From the NCBI RefSeq assembly GCF_008634025.1, contig NZ_PDCM01000001.1:4000501-4064500 (forward strand): DNA of 64,000 nucleotides, in the 5' to 3' direction. The notes beneath the pieces were generated by a model. It had not been told where the DNA came from and did no database searches. It saw only the letters and a list, made by a program, of their open reading frames with translations. The stretch is from Streptomyces albofaciens JCM 4342 (GTDB lineage Bacteria; Actinomycetota; Actinomycetes; Streptomycetales; Streptomycetaceae). Position 1 is the first letter of the stretch; each line of letters opens with the position of its first letter. Below, piece by piece: positions 52,678 through 62,833 of the stretch. The position numbers and the translations under genes are program-made.

Positions 52678-53934
52678 TCAGTTGTCGGTGAGCGTTTCGC
52701 CGTGGCGGAGCCAGGGGCGGGCGAGGGTGATCAGGGCGAGAGCGGCGAGGGCGACGGCGATGAGCATGATGAGGGCCATGGGGGTGGAGCTGGTTTCGCC
52801 GAAGAGGCCGACGAGGGGGGAGGCGAGGGCGCCGAAGAGGAATTGGAGTCCGCCGAGGAGGGCGGAGGCGGCTCCGGGGGCGGTGCGGCCGAGGGCCTGG
52901 CCGAGGGTGGTGGCGGCGGGGAAGATCAGTCCGACGCCGAGGAGGGTGACGAAGAGGCTGGCCCAGGTGCCGGCGAGGGTTTCGCCGGCTGTTCCGAGGA
53001 TGGCCAGCTGGCCGGTCACGCCGAGGCCGCATATGGCGACGCCCGTGGTCAGCATGGCGTTGAGGCTGATCTTCCGGGAGAGCCTGCTGAAGGCGAAGCC
53101 CGCGATCAGCATGCCGACGGCGTTGGTGGCGAAGATCAGGGAGTAGGCCGTGGACGAGACACCGTGCAGGTGCTCGAAGACGAAGCTGGACCCGCTGATG
53201 TAGGCGAACAGCGCGGCCGAGGTGAGGCCGAGGACGAGGACGTACCCCATGAACGCGCGCCGACGGCACAGGCCGCCCATGGCGCGGAATGTGTTCGCCA
53301 GCCCCTGTGACTGCCGGTTCCGCGGGGGCAGGGTCTCGGGGACCTTGGCCAGCACCGCCACGGTGAGCAGGGCGCCGGCCAGGGCGAGGGCGACGAAGAT
53401 GCCGCGCCAGGCGGTCACGCTGAGGATGGCGCCGCCGAGGACGGGGGCGGCCACCGGGGCGATGCCCAGGACCTGGGCGAGCAGGGCGAAGTAGCGGGGG
53501 ACCTCGGGGCCGTCGAAGCGGTCGGTGAGGACGGCGCGGGCGAGGACCATGCCGGTGGCGGCCGCGACGCCCTGGAGCAGGCGCAGGATCAGGAGCGTCT
53601 GGACGTTCGGTGCGAGGGCGCAGGCCAGGGACAGGGCGGCGAAGGCGGCGGTGCCGCCGATGAGGAGTCCGCGCCGGCCCATTGCGTCGCTGAGGGGGCC
53701 GATGACCAGCTGGCCGGCGACCAGGCCGGCGAGGAAGGTGGTCATGGTCAGCTGGATCGCCGAGCTGTTCGCGTGCAGGGCGGCTCCCATGGCGGGGAAG
53801 CCGGGCACGTACATGTCGGTGGCCAGCGGTGCCACGGCGCTGAGGGCGCCGAGGACGGCGATCAGGGCGGCGCTGCGGCCTGCGGGGGCGGCCGTGCGGG
53901 GGGTGCTGTTCGCGGTTCGGGTCGGGGATACCAT
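52678..53934 (-). CDS. MFS transporter, Bcr/CflA drug-resistance family
   Basis: The 418-residue protein has 12 membrane segments. The Bcr/CflA marks are APLATDMYVPGFPAMGAAL at helix 1, GPLSDAMGRRGLLIGG, RLLQGVAAATGMVLARAVL and the motif-C-like APVAAPVLGGAIL. Such pumps export bicyclomycin, chloramphenicol, florfenicol or sulfonamides. The ATG at 53934 opens the first helix. It is divergent from marR with a 48 bp AT-rich gap, the usual layout for a substrate-inducible pump. It is transposon cargo. Confidence 0.88.
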   Translation of the reverse strand: MVSPTRTANSTPRTAAPAGRSAALIAVLGALSAVAPLATDMYVPGFPAMGAALHANSSAIQLTMTTFLAGLVAGQLVIGPLSDAMGRRGLLIGGTAAFAALSLACALAPNVQTLLILRLLQGVAAATGMVLARAVLTDRFDGPEVPRYFALLAQVLGIAPVAAPVLGGAILSVTAWRGIFVALALAGALLTVAVLAKVPETLPPRNRQSQGLANTFRAMGGLCRRRAFMGYVLVLGLTSAALFAYISGSSFVFEHLHGVSSTAYSLIFATNAVGMLIAGFAFSRLSRKISLNAMLTTGVAICGLGVTGQLAILGTAGETLAGTWASLFVTLLGVGLIFPAATTLGQALGRTAPGAASALLGGLQFLFGALASPLVGLFGETSSTPMALIMLIAVALAALALITLARPWLRHGETLTDN

Positions 53935-53982
53935 GAGAAAAACCGTAACCAATACATAACCAGTTAAGCAATTGGAGGTCCG
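53935..53982. promoter_or_regulatory. MarR/MFS divergent promoter-operator
   Basis: The 48 bp gap is unusually AT-rich for this genome. It contains TAACCAATACATAACC, a repeated TAACC 11 bp apart, and CCAAT/ATTGG half sites at 53949-53953 and 53971-53975. It must contain both start regions and is the obvious MarR target. Confidence 0.5.
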
Positions 53983-54495
53983 GTGCACGCGCACTCGGGC
54001 AGGGTCCGCGGCCAGTGGGCGGCGAACAACCCTGGGCTGGACACGTCCTCGATGGAGATCGTCACGCTCATCAAGCGGTGCGCGTCGTTGCTGGACCGCG
54101 CGGTGGAGCCGCTCGTCGAGGGCGCCCCGCTGACGTTGCAGGAGCTGGATTTCCTGGTGCCGCTGCGTTACGAGGAGGAGCCGGTGATCGCGCGTCGGCT
54201 CGCTGAGGACCTGGGGCTGACCCAGGCGGCGGTGAGCAAGGCGCTGGCGAAGCTGGAGCGGCGGGGGCTGATCGAGCGTGCGCCCAATCCGGCCGACCGG
54301 CGTGCGTCGCTGGTGACCATCACCGAGGAGGGCAAGCGCCTGATGGACTCGCTCTTCCCCCGGCGCCTGACGGTGGAGGCCGAGATGTTCCATGCGCTGG
54401 GCGGCGCCCGCGCCGAGGTGCTCGAGGCACTGGAGCGTCTCGCCGAGGTGATGGGCGACCACGTCGAGAAGACGGCCGGCGACCGCCGGCGCTGA
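53983..54495 (+). CDS. MarR family transcriptional regulator
   Basis: The 170-residue protein has the MarR winged helix: LTLQELDFLVPLRYEE, AEDLGLTQAAVSKALAKLER, GLIERAPNPADRRASLVTIT (wing with the conserved DRR), then a dimerisation helix. The GTG at 53983 follows GGAGG. It is divergent from the Bcr/CflA pump and very likely represses it until a drug or phenolic ligand binds. It lies inside the Tn3-family element. Confidence 0.9.
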   Translation: MHAHSGRVRGQWAANNPGLDTSSMEIVTLIKRCASLLDRAVEPLVEGAPLTLQELDFLVPLRYEEEPVIARRLAEDLGLTQAAVSKALAKLERRGLIERAPNPADRRASLVTITEEGKRLMDSLFPRRLTVEAEMFHALGGARAEVLEALERLAEVMGDHVEKTAGDRRR

Positions 54496-54528
54496 AGGGC
54501 CGCCCGTGCGCTCACCGGGCGGTGCGGG

Positions 54529-54553
54529 GCTGCCCGCCAGTTGTACGGGCAGC
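54529..54553. terminator. Hairpin between convergent marR and amidohydrolase genes
   Basis: GCTGCCCG (54529-54536) pairs with CGGGCAGC (54546-54553) across a nine-base loop, in the 82 bp gap between the two convergent genes. Confidence 0.5.
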
Positions 54554-54577
54554 CGGCGGGCAGCGAGGTTCGGATGT

Positions 54578-55522
54578 TCAGCTGAAGAGCGCCTCGGTGT
54601 TGGCGCGCAGGGCCTTGGCCATGCCGTCCTCACCGAGGGCGGCGGTGGCCGCTTCGAGGCGTCCGGCCCAGGCGAGGACTTCCGGCAGCGGGGTGAAGGG
54701 CCAGTCGCTGCCGTAGTGGAGACGGGCCGGGTCGGCGACGTTCAGCAGCGCCGGCAGCATCTCGGGCAGGGGCATGCCCGCCAGGTCGAAGTGGAGCGTG
54801 CGCAGGGCGTTGCGCATCGGCTGCTGATGTTCCTTGCCGGCCGTGCGCGCGCCGATGACGTCGACGCGCGAGGCGACGGCGGGCAGGACGGCACCGGCGT
54901 GCGGGACGATCACGCGGAGGCCGGGGTGACGCTCCAGTACACCGGAGAGCACCATGTCGGTCACCGTCCGGGTGGTGTCGAAGAGAAACTCCAGCATGGG
55001 CCGCGGATACGGCAGGGCAGGGGCATGCCCGGTACAGGGGGCGGCGGGGCTGGTGGGGTGCAGGAACAACACGGCGTTACGGCGGCCGAGTTCGGCATGG
55101 ACCGGCTCCAACCGCTCGTTGCCCAGGTAGAGGCCGTCGACGTTGGTCTCGAAGACCACGCCGTCGGCGCCGAGCTCGTCGAAGGCGTACGCGATCTCCG
55201 CCAGGGTTCCGTCGATGTCGGGCAGCGGTGTCGAGGCGAAGAACCCGAACCGGCCCGGGTGGGCGCGCGCGAGCCGCGCGGCCTCCTCGTTGACCCGCCG
55301 GGCCAGAACACGGGCCGCGGCCGCGTCGCCGAAGTGGACTCCGGGGGAGGAGATCGACAGATACGCCTTGGCGATCCCGGCCTCGTCGAGCATCCGGAGG
55401 GCGGAGGTCTCGTCCCAGCCGGGGATGCCCCAGATGCCGTCGGGGCGGGAGTGCCCATTGTCGATCAGCGCCTGGCGGTAGAAGTCGGGCAGGAAGTGGT
55501 GATGGACGTCGATCTTTGTCAC
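54578..55522 (-). CDS. Amidohydrolase family 2 protein (ACMSD-like)
   Basis: The 314-residue protein starts with the metal-binding KIDVHHHFLPDFY and contains VLFLHPTSPAAP, VIVPHAGAVLP and HYGSDWPFTPL, the pattern of Amidohydro_2 enzymes such as aminocarboxymuconate-semialdehyde decarboxylase and resorcylate decarboxylases. It probably performs a non-oxidative decarboxylation or hydrolysis of an aromatic or carboxylic substrate. Its ATG at 55522 is four bases after the stop of the second amidohydrolase gene, so the two form an operon. It is transposon cargo. Confidence 0.85.
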   Translation of the reverse strand: MTKIDVHHHFLPDFYRQALIDNGHSRPDGIWGIPGWDETSALRMLDEAGIAKAYLSISSPGVHFGDAAAARVLARRVNEEAARLARAHPGRFGFFASTPLPDIDGTLAEIAYAFDELGADGVVFETNVDGLYLGNERLEPVHAELGRRNAVLFLHPTSPAAPCTGHAPALPYPRPMLEFLFDTTRTVTDMVLSGVLERHPGLRVIVPHAGAVLPAVASRVDVIGARTAGKEHQQPMRNALRTLHFDLAGMPLPEMLPALLNVADPARLHYGSDWPFTPLPEVLAWAGRLEAATAALGEDGMAKALRANTEALFS

Positions 55523-55526
55523 GTGG

Positions 55527-56753
55527 TCACGCTCCCTCGCCGTCGAAGACGACTCGGCCGTTTCGGATCACCTGGTGGACACGGCCGATGGCGGTGATGT
55601 CCTGGGCCGGGTTGCCGGAGACGATCAGCAGGTCGGCGATCTTGCCCGGCTCGACGGTGCCCAGGCGGTCGGCGATGCCGAGCAGCTCGGCATTGGCCTT
55701 CGTCGCCATGGACAGGGCTGCGGGGGCCGGGATGCCCTGGTCGTGGACCATCATCACCAGCTCGTCGCGCAGCTTCCAGCCGTGCAGCCCCGGGGAGTGC
55801 GCGTCCGAGCCGACCCCGAGCCGTACGCCCGCCTCGTAGGCGCGGCGGACCAGGTGGTTGCCGTAGCGCAGGGTGCGGGCGTCCCCGTCGGCGGCCGCCT
55901 CGAACTGGTGGGCCACCATGGTGGGTACGAGGTAGGTGCCGCGGTCGGCCATGAGGGCGAACAGTGCCTCGGCGGCGGCCTCGTCCTGCGGCTCCTCCGC
56001 GCGCAGCACCAGGTGCTCGATGTCGTCGACACTGCGCTCGACCGCCGTCCTGGCGTCCTCGACGGTCTCGGTGTGGGCGGCGACCCGCAGCCCGCGGGCG
56101 TGGGCGGCATCGGCGATGGCCTCGGTGAGGTGCCAGGGCATCTTCAGTTCGGGGCGGGCCGGGCCGAAGATCGCGTTGTTCGAAATGATGATCTTGACGA
56201 GGTCGACGCCCGCGGCGGCGAGCTCGTCGACCATGCGCTCCGCTTCTTCGGCCGTCTTCGGCATGCGGGCGCCTTCCCGTACGGCTGCCGGCTCGCTGCC
56301 CCAGACGGTGGCGTTGGGGTGCCCGCCCTCGACCTGGAAGCTCGGCCCGCTGGTCACCACCCGGGCCCCGGCCAGGGTGCCGTTCTCGATGCCGTCCCGC
56401 ACGGCGATGCTGTCGTGGAGGAAGTCGCCCAGGCTGCGCTGGGTGGTGACCCCGTACCGCAAGGCCCCTTCCCGAGCGGCGACGTAGTCGTCGGTGGCGG
56501 CCCGGCCACCGAACGGCGGCGCGCTCCGAAAACCCAGTCCTCCCAGGTGCACATGGGCGTCGATCAGCCCCGGAAGGACCGCCTTGCCCCCCAGGTCGAC
56601 CATCGTCGCGTGGGGAGGGACCGGTGCGCCGGTCCCGGCGGCGGCGATCCGGCCGCCGGAGACGACGACGGTCGCGCCGTCGATCACGGGTCCGCCGGTG
56701 CCGTCGATCAGCAGAGCGTTGGTGAGCGCGAGGCTCGGTTCGGGATGGTTCAT
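55527..56753 (-). CDS. Amidohydrolase family 1 protein (imidazolonepropionase/prolidase-like)
   Basis: The 408-residue protein has AVLPGLIDAHVHLGG (metal His pair), VDLVKIIISNN with the possible bridging Lys, GLRVAAHTETVED, VDDIEHLV, and LGVGSDAHSPG, ending with the small beta domain VEPGKIADLLIVSGNPAQDI. This is the imidazolonepropionase-like group that includes mycotoxin- and dipeptide-hydrolysing enzymes. It is cytoplasmic. It is divergent from the LysR gene at 56837 and heads a two-gene operon inside the transposon. Confidence 0.87.
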   Translation of the reverse strand: MNHPEPSLALTNALLIDGTGGPVIDGATVVVSGGRIAAAGTGAPVPPHATMVDLGGKAVLPGLIDAHVHLGGLGFRSAPPFGGRAATDDYVAAREGALRYGVTTQRSLGDFLHDSIAVRDGIENGTLAGARVVTSGPSFQVEGGHPNATVWGSEPAAVREGARMPKTAEEAERMVDELAAAGVDLVKIIISNNAIFGPARPELKMPWHLTEAIADAAHARGLRVAAHTETVEDARTAVERSVDDIEHLVLRAEEPQDEAAAEALFALMADRGTYLVPTMVAHQFEAAADGDARTLRYGNHLVRRAYEAGVRLGVGSDAHSPGLHGWKLRDELVMMVHDQGIPAPAALSMATKANAELLGIADRLGTVEPGKIADLLIVSGNPAQDITAIGRVHQVIRNGRVVFDGEGA

Positions 56754-56796
56754 GCCACCGAGTCTTCCGCCGCACCAGGCATAAAGGAAATCAATG

Positions 56797-56808
56797 ATCC
56801 ATATGGAT
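56797..56808. promoter_or_regulatory. ATCCATATGGAT operator-like palindrome
   Basis: This perfect 12 bp palindrome, flanked by TGAT (56795) and ATCA (56811), lies in the 83 bp between the divergent amidohydrolase operon and its LysR gene. It is a candidate LysR binding site. Confidence 0.55.
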
Positions 56809-56836
56809 GTATCAGTCTGGTTGATAGTCTTGGGGT

Positions 56837-57763
56837 GTGGCCCGTCCTGATCTCAACCTGCTCATCGCCCTGCAGGCCCTGCTCGAGGAGCGGCACGTCA
56901 GCCGCGCGGCCGAGCGGATCGGGGTCAGCCAGCCGGCGGCCAGCGCGATGCTCGCGCGCCTGCGTCGGCACTTCGGCGATGACCTGCTCGTACGCGAGGG
57001 CAACCGCTACCGCCTCACCCCCCTCGGACAGCAACTGCAGGAACAGACCGGCAGCGTCCTGCAGCTCTCCGACCGGCTCTTCGCCACGAAATCCCACTTC
57101 GACCCCGCCACCACCGAGCGGGAGTTCACCCTCCACGTCTCCGACTACGCCATGGCCGTCCTCGGCCCCCGGCTCCTGACCGCCTTCCAGGAGCGGGCAC
57201 CGCACGCCCGGCTGCGGTTCCGCCAGTTCGCCACTCCCGAAGCCATGCACGACGAAGCCGGCGCCTCCGCGGCGGACGGGCTGATCGCGCCCCGGGACAG
57301 CGGCGTGAGCGGACTGCCGAGCCTGGCGCTCTTCGCCGACGAATGGGTTGTCATCGCCGACCGGCACCACCCCCTCACCCGCGCCGCACCCGGTGCGGAC
57401 GGCATCGGCGGACTGCGGTGGGTGCTGGGGCAGTTCGAGCCGCGCGACTCCCGCTTCATGCTGCACCGCCTCGCCGAAAGCGGCCTCCAGCTGAAGCCCG
57501 AAGCGGTCACCGACAGCTTCCTGGCCTTGCCCCTGTACGTGGCCGGCACCGACCGCGTCGCCGTCATCCAGCGACGCCTGACCAGGGCCGTCCCCCTCCC
57601 GCCGTCCCTGCGCGTGCTCCCCTGTCCCTTCGACGCCGGGCCGATCAACGAGGCCCTGTGGTGGCACCCCGTCCACACCCACGACACCGGCCACCGCTGG
57701 TTCCGCACCCTCGTTCACGACACCGCCCGCCAACTCGAAGCGGAAGAGCCCCTCGTCGGCTGA
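56837..57763 (+). CDS. LysR family transcriptional regulator (NahR/NodD-like)
   Basis: The 308-residue protein starts ARPDLNLLIALQALLEERHV and has the helix-turn-helix RAAERIGVSQPAASAMLARL, the form typical of the NahR/NodD/LinR subgroup that activates catabolic operons for aromatics. The GTG at 56837 is the homology start. By position it controls the divergent amidohydrolase operon in response to a substrate or intermediate. Its 3' end converges on the aldo/keto reductase pseudogene, 17 bp away. Confidence 0.9.
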   Translation: MARPDLNLLIALQALLEERHVSRAAERIGVSQPAASAMLARLRRHFGDDLLVREGNRYRLTPLGQQLQEQTGSVLQLSDRLFATKSHFDPATTEREFTLHVSDYAMAVLGPRLLTAFQERAPHARLRFRQFATPEAMHDEAGASAADGLIAPRDSGVSGLPSLALFADEWVVIADRHHPLTRAAPGADGIGGLRWVLGQFEPRDSRFMLHRLAESGLQLKPEAVTDSFLALPLYVAGTDRVAVIQRRLTRAVPLPPSLRVLPCPFDAGPINEALWWHPVHTHDTGHRWFRTLVHDTARQLEAEEPLVG

Positions 57764-57779
57764 GGCGGGTCGGGGTCGG

Positions 57780-59317
<1,538 letters not shown>

Positions 59318-59471
59318 CCCCACCCCACTCGACGCCCAGCCCTTGCTGGGAGGCGCCCCCGCGCCCGCGCGTGATCATCACTGGCCGACAGGCCCGGCAA
59401 GATCAAAACCACGGAATCCGGGACAGAAAATGTCTCCCGGTGATAAAGGGGCAGCGGGGGAAGTCAGAGCA

Positions 59472-59518
59472 TCAAGATCATCCCGTGGCGGCTTTTGGGC
59501 TCACCTTGGCTGGACCCC
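59472..59518 (-). repeat. Right terminal inverted repeat
   Basis: This is the inverted partner of 51569-51615 (44 of 47 identical). Read toward the outside it ends in GGACCCC, the complement of the outer GGGGTCC. Confidence 0.9.
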
Positions 59519-59523
59519 CGTAT
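59519..59523. repeat. Target site duplication, right copy (CGTAT)
   Basis: This is identical to 51564-51568 and directly follows the right terminal inverted repeat. Confidence 0.85.
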
Positions 59524-59700
59524 GGCAGCGGGCGCAGCATCTCGGGATTCCGCTTCCTGCCGGGCCCGGGGACACCTGGGACAGCCTGCTGGCTGCGCGT
59601 GCGGCAGGCGACCGGCAGCGCGCGCTGTGGTGCCTCGACGACCACTGGGCGCGCGGGCGGCGTGACGGGCGCTTGATCCGGCGACTGCCAGGCGGCCGAA
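59519..59700 (+). pseudogene. gntR-family regulator, 3' part
   Basis: The codons after the right duplication encode QRAQHLGIPLPAGPGDTWDS and DDHWARGRRDG, a typical end of a GntR/FCD ligand-binding domain. When the element and one CGTAT are removed, the left part (LAPV) and this part (QRAQHL) join through a TGG codon in one frame. The original stop is not obvious; the frame runs on past 59700 into low-complexity Arg codons, so the end coordinate is approximate. Confidence 0.7.
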
Positions 59701-59989
59701 GGCGCCGTTGCCGGGCAGGGCTCCTCGTTCCGGTACTTTTCGGCCGAAGTCCCCCACACGGTCGGGCCGTGACCCAGCGTGCGGCGTACCGGACTGCCTC
59801 CGTCGCACCGCCGACCCCTCGGACTACCCCTCCGGTCCGCGGAGGCCACACCCGCCCCGAGCGTCCCCTGGCCGAGGGGGCCCTTGCGGAATCCGGCCCT
59901 ACGCATGGGCCCGTTGCCGCCCCGGCCGTCCGGGTACCCGCCGGGCGGACCCGAAGTCCGTCGGGCCGAGTCGAGTCCAGGAGGACGCG

Positions 59990-60301
59990 ATGGCTACCGC
60001 TTCATCCGCCGGGTACCCGGAATCCGGCCGGTCCCAGGCCGCTCGTACCGAGCGGCGTACGAGCGCGGAGACCAAGCCCGCGTTCAAGAGCACCGAGCTC
60101 TTCGTCTATGTCGCCGCCGTCGTGGCGGTACTGATCGCCTCCGCCGTGGTGGGCGGCGACGCCGTCCGGGCGGACCGTTTCCCCGCCGACCGGGCATGGT
60201 TGTACATCACCCTGCTGACCATCGGCTACATGATCAGCCGCGGCCTGGCCAAGTGCGGCAGCCACGAGCCCGCCGACCCCACCGACCGGACCACCACCTG
60301 A
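59990..60301 (+). CDS. Small two-helix membrane protein (103 aa)
   Basis: A 40-residue hydrophilic N-terminus is followed by two membrane segments (LFVYVAAVVAVLIASAVVGG and WLYITLLTIGYMISRGL) and a short polar tail. The ATG at 59990 follows AGGAGGAC, a strong ribosome site. Such proteins are common in streptomycetes, sometimes in stress regulons, but no function is known. The 290 bp upstream (59701-59989) hold its promoter and no recognised gene. A 42 bp palindrome terminates it. Confidence 0.8.
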   Translation: MATASSAGYPESGRSQAARTERRTSAETKPAFKSTELFVYVAAVVAVLIASAVVGGDAVRADRFPADRAWLYITLLTIGYMISRGLAKCGSHEPADPTDRTTT

Positions 60302-60308
60302 GCGCGGC

Positions 60309-60350
60309 CGGCGCGCACGGTCCGGCAGCGCTGCCGGACCGTGCGCGCCG
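60309..60350. terminator. Perfect 42 bp palindrome (terminator)
   Basis: Each 21 bp half (60309-60329 and 60330-60350) is the exact complement of the other. It begins eight bases after the stop codon of the membrane protein gene, so it can form a very stable hairpin with a minimal loop. Confidence 0.8.
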
Positions 60351-60393
60351 CCGCCCCGGCCGGAATGTCGTGCACGCGACCTAAGCTAGGAGC

Positions 60394-60738
60394 ATGGCTT
60401 ACGAGATTCCGGTGACACAGGCTCGGGCGGAGCTGGCGGACCTGATCAACCGCGTCGTCTACGGCGGCGAGCGGGTGGTCGTCACGCGCCACGGCAAGCC
60501 GCTGGTGGGCCTGGTGTCCGCCGCCGACCTGGAGCGTCTGGACGCGTGCCGGGAGGCGGCGGAGGCCGCCGCGGAGGAGCAGGTGATCAGCACGGTCTCC
60601 GCGGTGCGGCCGCTCCCGGCCGCGCCCGGCGAGTGGCGCCGCTTCGGCATCGCGGCGGAGCACCACGGCACGGCCGGCGACCGCGGGACGCCCGGGGGGT
60701 TCGCGGAGCACGGCGGCCCGGGGGCGGGGGAGCACTGA
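60394..60738 (+). CDS. Phd/YefM-type antitoxin, apparently orphan
   Basis: The first 55 residues (YEIPVTQARAELADLINRVV, VVVTRHGKPLVGLVSAADLE) are the Phd/YefM DNA-binding fold. The rest (to residue 114) is longer than the usual toxin-binding tail and rich in Ala, Glu and Gly. No RelE- or Doc-like toxin gene follows; the next gene is an aminopeptidase on the other strand. It may be a solitary regulator or have lost its toxin. Confidence 0.85.
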   Translation: MAYEIPVTQARAELADLINRVVYGGERVVVTRHGKPLVGLVSAADLERLDACREAAEAAAEEQVISTVSAVRPLPAAPGEWRRFGIAAEHHGTAGDRGTPGGFAEHGGPGAGEH

Positions 60739-60792
60739 GCGGTCCTGCCCGGACACGCCCCGCCCGGCGGTGCGCGTCCGGGTGCGGCGGTG

Positions 60793-62202
<1,410 letters not shown>

Positions 62203-62505
62203 ATGCAACTGACCCCGCATGAACAGGAACGCCTGATGATTCATGTGGCGGCGGACGTGGCCGAAAAGCGCCGCGCACGCGGGGTACGGCTCAACCACCC
62301 GGAGGCCGTCGCGCTGCTGACCTCGCACATCCTCGAAGGGGCCCGGGACGGCCGTACGGTCGCCGAGCTGATGTCGACCGGGCGCAAGGTCCTCACCCGC
62401 GACGAGGTCATGGAGGGCGTGCCCGAGATGATCCACGACGTGCAGGTGGAGGCCACCTTCCCGGACGGCACCAAGCTGGTCACCGTCCACGAACCCATCA
62501 ACTGA
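62203..62505 (+). CDS. ureA: Urease gamma subunit
   Basis: The 100-residue protein matches UreA throughout: [40 protein letters not shown] and [20 protein letters not shown]. It is the smallest structural subunit of nickel urease, which hydrolyses urea to ammonia and CO2. GGTGAAGG precedes the ATG. It is the first gene of ureA-ureB-ureC, 16 bp before ureB. Confidence 0.96.
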   Translation: MQLTPHEQERLMIHVAADVAEKRRARGVRLNHPEAVALLTSHILEGARDGRTVAELMSTGRKVLTRDEVMEGVPEMIHDVQVEATFPDGTKLVTVHEPIN

Positions 62506-62521
62506 CCGCGGGAGACCCGAC

Positions 62522-62833
62522 ATGATCCCCGGCCAGATCCTGCACGCCGACGAACCGGTCCGCCTGAACCCCGGGCTCCCCGTCACCCGCCTGACCGTCC
62601 TGAACGTCGCCGACCGCCCCGTCCAGGTCGGCTCCCACTACCACTTCGCCGAGGCCAACCCCGGCCTCGACTTCGACCGTGCGGCCGCGCACGGCAAGCG
62701 CCTGAACGTCCCCGCCGGCTCCGCCGTGCGCTTCGAGCCCGGCATCCCCACCGAGGTCGAACTCGTCCCCGTCGCGGGCAAGCGGATCGTCGCGGGCCTG
62801 CGCGGCGAGACCGGAGGCTCCCTCGATGGCTGA
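62522..62833 (+). CDS. ureB: Urease beta subunit
   Basis: The 103-residue protein has the UreB core [37 protein letters not shown] and the C-terminal [14 protein letters not shown]. The GGGAG eight bases before the ATG is a good ribosome site. Its stop overlaps the ureC start by eight bases, implying translational coupling. Confidence 0.95.
   Translation: MIPGQILHADEPVRLNPGLPVTRLTVLNVADRPVQVGSHYHFAEANPGLDFDRAAAHGKRLNVPAGSAVRFEPGIPTEVELVPVAGKRIVAGLRGETGGSLDG

Noticed and set aside
52445..53971. A 508-codon minus-strand frame overlapping the Bcr/CflA pump
   Set aside because: It is a shadow frame of the transporter; its product is Arg/Pro-rich and lacks membrane segments.
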